Positions 8,002 through 14,990 of a DNA stretch of 36,892 nucleotides are shown here, piece by piece (the first letter of the stretch is position 1; each line of letters starts with the position of its first letter). The stretch is from JAHELQ01 sp965603365 (GTDB taxonomy: Bacteria; Acidobacteriota; Aminicenantia; UBA2199), in assembly GCA_965603365.1 (NCBI GenBank), contig CBFDCR010000051.1:1-36892 (forward strand). Direction: 5' to 3'. The notes beneath the pieces are model-generated. The model searched no databases. It was not told the origin of the DNA and saw only the letters and a list, made by a program, of their open reading frames with translations. The position numbers were made by a program, and so were the translations under genes.

Positions 8002-8733
8002 ATGAGAATCAAACTATTTATTGTTATCTTCTTTGTTCTTTTCTCATTTCTTCTGGGTTATACACACGAAGAGAAAATAGAGAAAACCTTCAAGATGGAC
8101 AAAGACGGCATCTTCAAACTGGCCAACGTGAACGGGACGATTAAAATCGCCACCCACCAGAAAAATGAGGTCATTGTAAAGGCTGTCAAACAGGCCAAAG
8201 AGAAATCCCATTTGGCGGATGTGAAAGTCAAATTCGAGTACGAGGCCAACAAATTAAAGGTGTATACCGAGCGGCCTGAAAAGAAGAAGACCAATGTACG
8301 GGTGAATTTCGACGTCTATTTACCGGAAAAACTCGCCAAATCAAACGTGAAATCGGTAAACGGTGAAGTGAGGGTTGACGGTAATTATGCCGACCTGGGA
8401 GCCAAGACCGTAAACGGTAAGTTGGCCATCGAAGGCACGTTTACAGACGGGGATTTCGCCACCGTCAACGGCAGCTTGGGGCTGTACGTGAAAGGGAATT
8501 TAAGCGGTAACGTCATGGCCAAAACCGTAAACGGTTCCGTTAAAATCGAACTATCAAAGAGCTCCGGCTTTAAGGCGGAATGCGCCACCGTCAACGGCAG
8601 CATCCGCAGCGATTTTGATCTCACCGTAAAAAAAGGTTTTGTGGGCAGTTCTGCCAGCGGCACAGTCAACGACGGCAAGTATTCCGTCTCCGTCAAGACC
8701 GTCAACGGCAGCATCCGGCTTCTCAAAATCTGA
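8002..8733 (+). CDS. exported DUF4097-like beta-repeat protein
   Basis: A 243-residue protein with a signal peptide (about 1-20: MRIK then a hydrophobic run ending LGYT). The mature part repeats a short strand-turn motif VNG at Asn44, 120, 138, 156, 177, 198 and 235, plus VND at 223, with 18-25 residue spacing through the middle. This matches DUF4097/DUF4098 (YvlB-type) and GIN-domain putative adhesins, which form a beta-helix-like stack. No lipobox is seen, so it should be periplasmic or outer-surface. AGGAGG precedes the ATG, and a terminator follows. Its role is unknown; relatives are often under envelope-stress control. Confidence 0.75.
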   Translation: MRIKLFIVIFFVLFSFLLGYTHEEKIEKTFKMDKDGIFKLANVNGTIKIATHQKNEVIVKAVKQAKEKSHLADVKVKFEYEANKLKVYTERPEKKKTNVRVNFDVYLPEKLAKSNVKSVNGEVRVDGNYADLGAKTVNGKLAIEGTFTDGDFATVNGSLGLYVKGNLSGNVMAKTVNGSVKIELSKSSGFKAECATVNGSIRSDFDLTVKKGFVGSSASGTVNDGKYSVSVKTVNGSIRLLKI

Positions 8734-8763
8734 ATGCATTTCAAAGTAAATTTGTAACTTCTC

Positions 8764-8803
8764 GAGGGGCAGTCCTCCAGGGATAGCCCCTCTTTCATTT
8801 TTT
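8764..8803 (+). terminator. Rho-independent terminator after DUF4097-like gene
   Basis: A perfect 7-bp stem GAGGGGC (8764-8770) / GCCCCTC (8786-8792), with a small CCT/AGG stem inside the loop, followed by TTTCATTTTTT. It separates this gene from ispG. Confidence 0.75.
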
Positions 8804-8811
8804 AGTATTCC

Positions 8812-8841
8812 TTGATTGAATCCCGGCAGTTCTGTTATAAT
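8812..8841 (+). promoter_or_regulatory. ispG promoter, predicted leaderless
   Basis: TTGATT (8812-8817), 18-bp spacer and perfect TATAAT (8836-8841), then six bases and ATG 8848. No Shine-Dalgarno sequence lies between, so transcription likely begins at the start codon. Confidence 0.65.
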
Positions 8842-8847
8842 ATCTCC

Positions 8848-9912
8848 ATGAAACGAGAAATCTTTGTGGGAAGGGTAGGAATCGGCGGCCGACACCCCGT
8901 ATCGCTCCAATCCATGACCAACACCCCCACCGCCGACGCAAAGGCCACCCTGAACCAGATCCGGCTGCTTCAGGCCGCCGGCTGCCAGATCGTGCGGGTG
9001 GCGGTGCCGGACATGGCCTGTATGGATGCGCTTAAGAAGATCACTTCGGCCGCCGGGCTGCCGGTGATTGCCGACATCCACTTCGATGCCCGGTTGGCGC
9101 TCGAGGCCATCGACGCCGGTGCCGGCGGCATCCGTATCAACCCCGGCAATATCGGCAGTAAAGAGAAATTGAAGGAGATCTTGCGCCTGGCCAATCAAAA
9201 GAAGATTCCCATCCGCATCGGCGTCAATTACGGCTCCATCGAAAAAAAATACCGGCCCCGGAATGGCCGCAGTATCTCCAGAGCCGAGGCCATGGTCCAA
9301 TCGCTGATGGATTGGCTGAAGTTTTTTGAAGACCGGGATTTTTTCAACATCAAAGTCTCGGCCAAGTCCTCCGCTGTCAGGGAGACCGTGGCCGCCTACC
9401 GCTTAATCGACCGGCAGTGCGATTACCCCCTGCATGTGGGCATCACCGAAGCGGGTACGCTTCTCTCCGGTACCGTCAAGTCTGCCGTCGGCATCGGCGC
9501 CTTGCTGCTGGACGGCATCGGCAACACCATCCGCGTCTCCCTCACCGCCGACCCACGGGAAGAGGTGCGGGTGGGCAAGGCGATACTACAGGCACTGGGC
9601 CTGCGCAAAGAGGGCATTGAAATCATCTCCTGTCCCACCTGCTCCCGCACCTCGGTGGACCTTATCCCACTGGTGGAAGCGGTGGAAAAAAGGTTGGCGG
9701 CATTAAAACCGGCTAAAAAGATTACCGTGGCCGTCATGGGCTGCGAGGTCAACGGCCCCGGTGAAGCGGCCGATGCCGACATCGGCGTCGCCTTTTCCCA
9801 ACACCACGGCTTTCTCTTCCACAAGGGCCGGATGCTGGAAAAACTCCCCCCCAAAAAAGCCCTCGCCCGCCTGGTAGAACTCATCCAGAACTTAATGGAA
9901 ACTCGAGAATGA
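8848..9912 (+). CDS. ispG: 4-hydroxy-3-methylbut-2-en-1-yl diphosphate synthase
   Basis: A 354-residue bacterial-type IspG (GcpE). The N-terminus VGIGGRHPVSLQSMTNTPTA and QIVRVAVPD are diagnostic, and the 4Fe-4S ligands are in SCPTCSRTSVD and VMGCEVNGPGE. It converts MEcPP to HMBPP in the MEP isoprenoid pathway, using reduced ferredoxin or flavodoxin. The frame extends upstream to a TTG at 8812, but ATG 8848 gives the family N-terminus (MKREIFVGRV), and the extension is itself the promoter. The gene therefore appears leaderless. The next gene's -35 box starts right after the stop codon. Confidence 0.95.
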   Translation: MKREIFVGRVGIGGRHPVSLQSMTNTPTADAKATLNQIRLLQAAGCQIVRVAVPDMACMDALKKITSAAGLPVIADIHFDARLALEAIDAGAGGIRINPGNIGSKEKLKEILRLANQKKIPIRIGVNYGSIEKKYRPRNGRSISRAEAMVQSLMDWLKFFEDRDFFNIKVSAKSSAVRETVAAYRLIDRQCDYPLHVGITEAGTLLSGTVKSAVGIGALLLDGIGNTIRVSLTADPREEVRVGKAILQALGLRKEGIEIISCPTCSRTSVDLIPLVEAVEKRLAALKPAKKITVAVMGCEVNGPGEAADADIGVAFSQHHGFLFHKGRMLEKLPPKKALARLVELIQNLMETRE

Positions 9913-9941
9913 TTGACTTATCGGCGAATGGATACTATAAT
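9913..9941 (+). promoter_or_regulatory. sigma-70 promoter for HicB-like gene
   Basis: TTGACT (9913-9918), 17-bp spacer, TATAAT (9936-9941). The -35 box begins at the base after the ispG stop. The leader (start about 9948) contains GGAGG at 9957-9961 before ATG 9967. Confidence 0.7.
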
Positions 9942-9966
9942 GAAACAGTCTTGAATGGAGGAAAAA

Positions 9967-10212
9967 ATGGGACAGATTACCAAGGTGCCATTGGTCTTGC
10001 AGTCGGCTGAAGAGGGCGGTTGGACCGTTATTTCTCCCATAATTCCGGAATTGATTACCGAAATCGATGACTTAGGAGAACTGGAAAAAAAATTAAAAGA
10101 CGCCCTGGAGGCAGTCAAAGAGTTGTACCATGATATGAGCAAACCGTTTCCCTGCGAAGTTATCACCGATATAGGGAAACCCCTGTGGTTTGAGACCCTG
10201 GTCAGCGCTTGA
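9967..10212 (+). CDS. HicB-like family protein without a HicA partner
   Basis: An 81-residue protein with the HicB core pattern: a beta hairpin (VPLVLQSAEEGGWTVISPII) that reads like the HicB E-x-G-G-Y/W-x-V-x-x-P-x-L/I motif, followed by a helix (LGELEKKLKDALEAVKELYH). It lacks the usual C-terminal DNA-binding helix-turn-helix or ribbon-helix-helix. No HicA-like toxin frame (small, with a GWxxxRxxGSH-type motif) is seen on either side. ATG 9967 is chosen over ATG 9955 because GGAGG is five bases upstream. It has its own strong promoter. It may be a solitary regulator or a toxin-antitoxin remnant. Confidence 0.65.
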   Translation: MGQITKVPLVLQSAEEGGWTVISPIIPELITEIDDLGELEKKLKDALEAVKELYHDMSKPFPCEVITDIGKPLWFETLVSA

Positions 10213-10252
10213 TGTTGAATGACCTATAGAGAGTTAACCAAACGCTTAAAAG

Positions 10253-11188
10253 ATGTACTTTTTGTATGACGATGTTTATTTGAGACACGATGTTGGGGCC
10301 TGGCATCCCGAACGGCCGGAGCGCCTGACCGCCGTTTACAATGCGGTCCGGCAGGCAGAGTGGTACGGGGATGTAATACCCATCGAAGCCGAAGAAGCCA
10401 GCCTCGAGACCGTATCCCTGGCGCACGATCCCCACTACATCGAACTGGTCAAAAGGGAGTGCGAAGCCGGGCACCGGCAGCTCTCCACCGGCGATACCGC
10501 CATCTGTCCCGAGACCTACTCCATTGCCCTCAAGGCAGCCGGCGGCATCCTGAAAGCCGTGGACGGGGTAATGGCGGGAAAAGCCAAAACCGCCTTTTGT
10601 GCCGTGCGGCCCCCCGGTCACCACACCGGCGGCGACCGGGGCATGGGCTTCTGTGTGTTTAACAACATCGCCATTGCCGCCCGCTACGCCCAGGAGAAGT
10701 ACGGCATCGAACGGGTCCTGATCGCCGACTGGGATGTCCACCACGGCAACGGCACCCAGAATATTTTTTATGGCGACGGCAGCGTACTCTTTATGAGCAC
10801 CCACCAGTGGCCTTTTTACCCCGGCACCGGCCTGCCCCAGGAGATGGGCGAAGGGCCCGGTGAAGGCTTCACCATCAACCGGCCCTTCCCGGCGGGCGCC
10901 GGAAATGAAGAGATTGCGGCTGTATTTAAGGATGAATTTCTACCGGCGGCCCGGGAGTTCAAGCCGGAATTAACCCTGTTGTCGGCGGGTTTCGACTCCC
11001 GCATCGACGACCCGATCGGCGGCTTTCGCATCGATGACGACGGTTTTCGCCAATTGACCCACATCGTGCTGGAGATGGCCCACGTCGCCGGCCAAGGGCG
11101 GTTGATCTCCATCCTGGAAGGGGGCTACAACTTAGCGGGAATGGCCTCGTCCGCCGCCGTCCATATGGAAGAGCTTATCAAGGCATAG
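10253..11188 (+). CDS. HDAC/AcuC-family zinc deacetylase
   Basis: A 311-residue histone-deacetylase-fold enzyme. Family residues are intact: HPERPERL near 18, RPPGHHTGGDRGMGFCVFNN (catalytic His pair 123-124), DWDVHHGNGTQ (Asp161 and His163 as zinc ligands), SAGFDSRIDDPIGG (third ligand Asp) and LEGGYN with the transition-state Tyr. It should remove acetyl groups from lysine, polyamines or small amides in the cytosol; bacterial relatives include acetoin-utilisation AcuC and acetylpolyamine amidohydrolases. No Shine-Dalgarno sequence precedes the ATG. The nitroreductase gene follows after 18 bp with a strong ribosome-binding site. Confidence 0.9.
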   Translation: MYFLYDDVYLRHDVGAWHPERPERLTAVYNAVRQAEWYGDVIPIEAEEASLETVSLAHDPHYIELVKRECEAGHRQLSTGDTAICPETYSIALKAAGGILKAVDGVMAGKAKTAFCAVRPPGHHTGGDRGMGFCVFNNIAIAARYAQEKYGIERVLIADWDVHHGNGTQNIFYGDGSVLFMSTHQWPFYPGTGLPQEMGEGPGEGFTINRPFPAGAGNEEIAAVFKDEFLPAAREFKPELTLLSAGFDSRIDDPIGGFRIDDDGFRQLTHIVLEMAHVAGQGRLISILEGGYNLAGMASSAAVHMEELIKA

Positions 11189-11206
11189 TAAAAGGAGGTC
11201 TGAACA

Positions 11207-11755
11207 GTGGACTTTTACGAAGTAATTGAAAAACGTCAATCCATGCGGGTATATAAATCCGATCCCATCCCGGACGATGTCTTGAACAGGGTTCTCGAAG
11301 CCTTCCGGGCAGCCCCCTCTTGGGCCAATACCCAGCCCTGGGAACTGATCCTGGTCACGGACCCGTCAATCAAAGAGCGGTTGCAGACCACCCTGTCTCA
11401 GAACAATCCCGCCAGCGCCGCCATCGGGGATGCCCCGGTGGTCGTCTGTCCCATCGGTATCACCGGCCGCTCCGGTTTCTACCACGGCAAAGCCATGACC
11501 GGCCGGGGTGACTGGGTGCTGTTTGACCTGGGTATAGCCACCGAGCACCTCTGCCTGGCGGCTGCGGCCGAGGGCCTGGGCACCGTGCATGTAGGGGCCT
11601 TCGATTACGAGAAGGTCGGCCAGATCCTGGGACTCCCCCAGGATCGCACCGTGATCGAACTCATCCCCTTAGGCTACCCCGCCTACTCCCCCCGAAAAGT
11701 ACCCCGCAAACCCCTACAAGAGTTCCTCTTCAAAAACCACCACGGCCACAAGTAA
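11207..11755 (+). CDS. nitroreductase-family FMN oxidoreductase
   Basis: A 182-residue flavoprotein of the nitroreductase fold. The N-terminus EKRQSMRVYKSDPIPDDVLN followed by FRAAPSWANTQPWELILVTD contains the FMN-phosphate Arg-x-S-x-R motif and the N-x-Q/P-W motif. GIATEHLCLAAAAEGLG is the conserved helix and LPQDRTVIELIPLGYP the C-terminal FMN strand. It is cytosolic and uses NAD(P)H; its substrate cannot be predicted. It starts with GTG, supported by AAAGGAGGT (11191-11199). It is probably cotranscribed with the deacetylase gene. Confidence 0.9.
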   Translation: MDFYEVIEKRQSMRVYKSDPIPDDVLNRVLEAFRAAPSWANTQPWELILVTDPSIKERLQTTLSQNNPASAAIGDAPVVVCPIGITGRSGFYHGKAMTGRGDWVLFDLGIATEHLCLAAAAEGLGTVHVGAFDYEKVGQILGLPQDRTVIELIPLGYPAYSPRKVPRKPLQEFLFKNHHGHK

Positions 11756-11777
11756 CTGGCCAAAAAGGGGCCGCCCG

Positions 11778-11842
11778 CTCCTTTGGGTGTCAGAGTTGTG
11801 ACTCCGCACGTCACTCCTGACACTTTGGACGTCACAAAGGAG
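11778..11842. repeat. complex palindromic element with nested stems
   Basis: The outer 8-bp arms CTCCTTTG (11778-11785) and CAAAGGAG (11835-11842) are perfect inverted repeats. Inside are GTGTCAG (11787-11793) / CTGACAC (11817-11823) and GTGAC (11798-11802) / GTCAC (11810-11814) around a 7-nt loop. ACGTCAC occurs twice as a direct repeat (11808-11814, 11829-11835; period 21). No T-run follows, so it is not a normal terminator. It lies where the radical-SAM gene's N-terminus should be. It may be a dispersed palindromic repeat (MITE/REP-like) or a recombination scar. Confidence 0.55.
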
Positions 11843-11855
11843 TATAGATAACCGG

Positions 11856-12767
11856 GTGGAACAGATCCATATTGGATTTAATGGGGGAGAAATATTATTG
11901 GACTGGCCACTAATCAAGTGGATTGTGGAGACCATTTCCCGGAAGTACGGGGATTTGGACGTCCGCTATTACCTGAATACCAATATGACCATAATGAGCG
12001 AAGAGATCGCTCGATTCTTCGAAAAACATCGATTCGATGTGGATATCAGCATCGATGGCTACCCGGGTGCTCACGATAAAACCCGCCGGTATTATAACGG
12101 TAAAGGCTCGTTTGAAAATATTATAAAAAATCTGGCGATTCTCCGGGAGAACTATAAAACCCTTCAACTAAAAGCCTTTCAAGGTACTATCGACCGGACC
12201 GACGACTTTGAGTGTGAAGAAGTATACCAGATGAAACGGTACGGATTCACATCGGCCAGGTTGGCGCCAAACCTATTGTACATTAGCGAAGAGGAGGCCA
12301 TCAAAAAGGCCCGCATTATGGGTGAATTTTTGGATTTAAATGCCCGGCATGACTTCAAGGTGGGTGATGGCTATTTCGATAATATGAAAAATTTAATTAA
12401 CCTGCCTCAATACGCCTTTTTCTTTAATTGCTTTGGCTTAACCGGCTTCCCGAAGGTCGGCCTTTACTTTAATATAAGTAACCTGCGCATATCTCAACTG
12501 TGCAATTTCATCTCATGGACCAGCGTTCCGTTCAAGGATGTGGATGAGGACATTTACAATCCTAAGATCTGGCAAATATCCAGCCGCTTTATCCAGAATC
12601 GGGTAGATACTCTATTAAAAACCTGTATGGAATGTGAATTGGTCGGCATCTGCCGGGGGGGCTGTATAGTCAACGGCCTCGATAAAAACAACCAGATTAA
12701 CAAGGCGGCCTGTGCCTATCAAAAGGAGCTATGGAAAATCTTTTTAAAGAAGGTTGTTGCCCTGTAA
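11856..12767 (+). pseudogene. radical-SAM/SPASM protein, N-terminally truncated
   Basis: An open frame of 303 codons. IHIGFNGGEILLDWPLIKWI corresponds to the GGEPLL strand that lies after the iron-sulfur loop in radical-SAM enzymes. The CxxxCxxC motif and first strand (roughly 80-100 residues) are missing. Upstream in frame there is a stop at 11799 and no start except GTG 11856. The C-terminus retains a SPASM-like cysteine cluster, CMECELVGICRGGC, as in anaerobic sulfatase-maturase and peptide-modifying enzymes. Without the cluster-binding loop it cannot act as a radical-SAM enzyme. A complex palindrome immediately precedes the break. Confidence 0.75.
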
Positions 12768-12794
12768 TCCTCGTTTGCCTCGGTGCGTGAAAAC

Positions 12795-13468
12795 GTGCAA
12801 ACGTTTCCTGAAGTTCCAGTCACGAGCCGCCTTTACTTAGGTTTCCTCTGCTTCATATTCCTATAAATACTACGCAGAGAGACAAAGCTCAAATCTTGAA
12901 AAATTTCAAACTCCCCAATCTCCTTATACTTTAAACCGGCTCTATCTTTGAGATGAACAAGCAATTCTCCCCTCAGGCGCTTCCCTTCAAGCCTCTTTGT
13001 ATCAACCTTTTCTATTTCTGTGCCAACCAGTCTTTCAAATTCCCAAACAACCTTTTCTACCGGCTCAAAATTCCGTTCATCTATCCTCCGGGTACCCGAA
13101 CTTTGGCCAGTGGGCCTATCTCTCCGGTTATATTTTTTTAAGGCAGATTTCATAAATGACTCACTTCCAAGGATATCTCCATACTTTGTATCTGTTACGG
13201 TTAACTCCTGGTTTACATTTGAACGAAGCGCAGAAATCAGTTCCTCTCTGCTGCCAAACAATCCATCGATAAAAGCAACGCAGTAGGCAAAGATTCTAAT
13301 CTTCATTTTTTTTGCCGCATCCGTCAGATAATCCAAAAACTGCGATTTGAAATCCTTGCCTGAAAAGATTTTGTTACCGTCATAACCTCTATTCATTACA
13401 TGGTGAAAGGCTCCAGGAAAAGTAATTCTTACTCGTTTCATGTATGGATTTTACCACAACGTTTGCAC
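12795..13468 (-). mobile_element. REP-transposase element bounded by 11-bp inverted repeats
   Basis: GTGCAAACGTT (12795-12805) and its exact reverse complement AACGTTTGCAC (13458-13468) bracket a transposase gene. The left copy lies within a 6-bp-stem palindrome AAACGT-GCAA-ACGTTT (12791-12806), as expected for REP-like sequences recognised by Y1 transposases. No target duplication is evident. The right end abuts a fabF 3' fragment and the left end follows the truncated radical-SAM gene by 27 bp. Confidence 0.5.
12833..13441 (-). pseudogene. REP-associated Y1 transposase with catalytic core deleted
   Basis: 202 codons. The N-terminus (RVRITFPGAFHHVMNRGYDG then KIRIFAYCV) is that of REP-associated tyrosine transposases (TnpA_REP). 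In that family AYCV is followed by MPNHxHLL, carrying the metal-binding HUH, and then by a Tyr helix. Here AYCV runs directly into AFIDGLFGSREEL, which belongs near the C-terminal third. An in-frame deletion of about 100 residues has therefore removed HUH and probably Tyr. The C-terminal helical domain is intact. It cannot catalyse transposition, but the frame is open, so DNA binding could persist. Confidence 0.8.
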
Positions 13469-13477
13469 CTTTACACG

Positions 13478-13636
13478 CACCGAGCTGGACTTTCCGAAAT
13501 CCCGGACGAGGAGTGCGATCTCGACTATACTCCCAATAAAGGTGTCGCCAAAGATATCAGGTGCGCCCTGTCCAACTCTTTCGGCTTTGGCGGTACCAAC
13601 GGCGCGCTGGTCATCAAAAAATTTGACGGGAAATAA
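13478..13636 (+). pseudogene. fabF: fabF (3-oxoacyl-ACP synthase II) 3' fragment
   Basis: PDEECDLDYTPNKGVAKDIR and then NSFGFGGTNGALVIKK match the last 45 or so residues of FabF/KAS II, including the GFGGTN motif near its end. The rest of the roughly 410-residue protein, with Cys-His-His active site, is absent. Just upstream the matching frame looks broken: a neighbouring frame reads TELDFP, which fits the FabF sequence before PDEEC, so about 8 bp seem inserted around 13495. The fragment lies directly beside the right inverted repeat of the transposase element. Confidence 0.75.
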
Positions 13637-13651
13637 CAAGCTGAGTTCTCT

Positions 13652-14350
13652 CTATTTCAACATTAAGAAATTATAAATCCGCTCGTTGGTGTTGCCGCCT
13701 CGCCTGTAGGAGGGAAGACGATCCGGGGTACAAAAGGTGCAGATCGAAGCATCCAGGATATTTTCGGCGGGCACACCGGATTCCCGGAGCGACAGGCGAA
13801 CCCCCAGCTTGAGATCCATCAAATATTTTCCCCTACCACCGGGGGAAAATATCGAATCTGCGTAACCTTTGTGCTGAAATTCGGTAACCAGATCTTCGCC
13901 CACCTCGTAACAATCCCTGTCGATACCGGCGCCCATAAAAAAGACCATGTCTTCCAGGTGAAGGGCTCTCTGCTTTAAATACCCCACCAGTTTTGTTTCG
14001 ATGCCCTGCAGCAGCCCCCGCCAGCCGATGTGCAGGATGCCGCCGAGCGAATATGTTCGCTCCCAGAAGAAGAGGGGAATGCAGTCGGCGGTCTTGATAA
14101 TCGCCATCTCCCCCCTGCTGCCCAGGACGATGCCGTCCCCTTTGCTGCCCGATTTGATTCGTTCCGCCTCGAGGATAATGTCCGAATGGATCTGTTTCAG
14201 TTGCACCAGGCGGGGGGGGGAAAAAAGAGCGCCCAATCTCGCCAATCGGAACCCCCTCTCCGTATACCCCAACACCATCCCCTGATCTTCCTTCACATTC
14301 AAAAAGCCGCCCTCAACCTCGATTCTCTTCAACTTCAACTCAATTCCCAT
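13652..14350 (-). CDS. pgeF: PgeF/YfiH-type multicopper-like purine nucleoside enzyme
   Basis: A 232-residue DUF152/laccase-domain protein. Zinc-binding residues are in place: QIHS (first His), KTADCIP (Cys) and HIGWRG (His). GIDRDCYEVG and CTFCTPDRLPSYRR are also typical. Family members act as purine nucleoside phosphorylases or adenosine deaminases, or as peptidoglycan editing factor PgeF, in the cytosol. A promoter with its -10 box six bases before the ATG suggests a leaderless transcript, although the intervening AGGAAG resembles a ribosome-binding site placed too close. Confidence 0.9.
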   Translation of the reverse strand: MGIELKLKRIEVEGGFLNVKEDQGMVLGYTERGFRLARLGALFSPPRLVQLKQIHSDIILEAERIKSGSKGDGIVLGSRGEMAIIKTADCIPLFFWERTYSLGGILHIGWRGLLQGIETKLVGYLKQRALHLEDMVFFMGAGIDRDCYEVGEDLVTEFQHKGYADSIFSPGGRGKYLMDLKLGVRLSLRESGVPAENILDASICTFCTPDRLPSYRRGGNTNERIYNFLMLK

Positions 14351-14356
14351 CTTCCT

Positions 14357-14385
14357 CTTTTACCCCAAAACCACACCCCTGTCAA
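14357..14385 (-). promoter_or_regulatory. pgeF promoter, predicted leaderless
   Basis: On the minus strand, perfect TTGACA (14385-14380), 17-bp spacer and TAAAAG (14362-14357), then six bases and ATG (14350). The -10 is a weak match. Confidence 0.45.
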
Positions 14386-14480
14386 ATCAATCAGCCTATC
14401 CCGACAGATCTGGCTGTGGGTTCAGAAGCTTTTGCCGCAGCCCGGACTTTTTATAGAATGGAGTAGAGACTCGTCATGGG

Positions 14481-14540
14481 CAAAAATACCCCGTTATCGC
14501 CAAAAATACCCCGGCATTGGTGAAAATAGTGCGTCAGACA
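14481..14540. repeat. three 20-bp direct repeats in the pgeF upstream region
   Basis: CAAAAATACCCCG occurs at 14481-14493 and 14501-14513, and a degenerate third copy TGAAAATAGTGCG at 14521-14533, all exactly 20 bp apart. CGTTATCG (14492-14499) recurs inverted as CGATAACG at 14599-14606. The 14351-14630 gap has no gene. Phased direct repeats upstream of pgeF look like an operator or iteron-like site. Confidence 0.45.
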
Positions 14541-14630
14541 ATCGTAAAAAACTCTTCATGAATCATAAAAAAGTCCGGCCAAATTACGGTTCATTTGCCG
14601 ATAACGATAAAAAAACACCCGAATTCTTTT

Positions 14631-14990
14631 TTAATAAGAGAAATCCAGTAAATCTTCCAGCGGCGGTTCGCTCCTATTACTGAAGATAACGATGTGGTCC
14701 GGCTCCGTATCAAACCACACCAGCGATCCCCAGGCAAGATCCGAAGAGAGCCTACGAAATATGCCCGCCCCTCTATCCTGGAAGGCGGTAAGAAATAAAA
14801 TCCGTTTCCGGTCGAAACCGGCGTTTAAAGCCATATCCAGTAACGACTCCTTCCTGATCTTTGAGACCGGCCCATCGGTTGCCACCACTTCAATAAAAAG
14901 TAAGATGGCCTGGGAAGGGCCGATATCGGCCATAATAATATCCGGGAGGTTTTTATCCGCCTCGATGTTTAAGCCCAAAGACGCAGCCAA
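14631..14990 (-). pseudogene. BsuBI/PstI-type restriction endonuclease, C-terminal part
   Basis: A 119-codon frame holding the catalytic domain of the BsuBI/PstI family: LNIEADKNLPDIIMADIG, then LLFIEVVATDGPVS, FLTAFQDR and LAWGSLVWFDTEPDHI. These match the family's PD-(D/E)xK-like core. It has no good start of its own: the first in-frame start is a TTG at 14990, with no ribosome-binding site. It overlaps the N-terminal part by 22 bases in the -1 frame, so the two pieces were one protein of about 365 residues. Confidence 0.8.

Noticed and set aside
14030..14683. 217-codon plus-strand frame across pgeF and its upstream gap
   Set aside because: It is antisense to a clear conserved gene for its first half and has no ribosome-binding site or recognisable domain.
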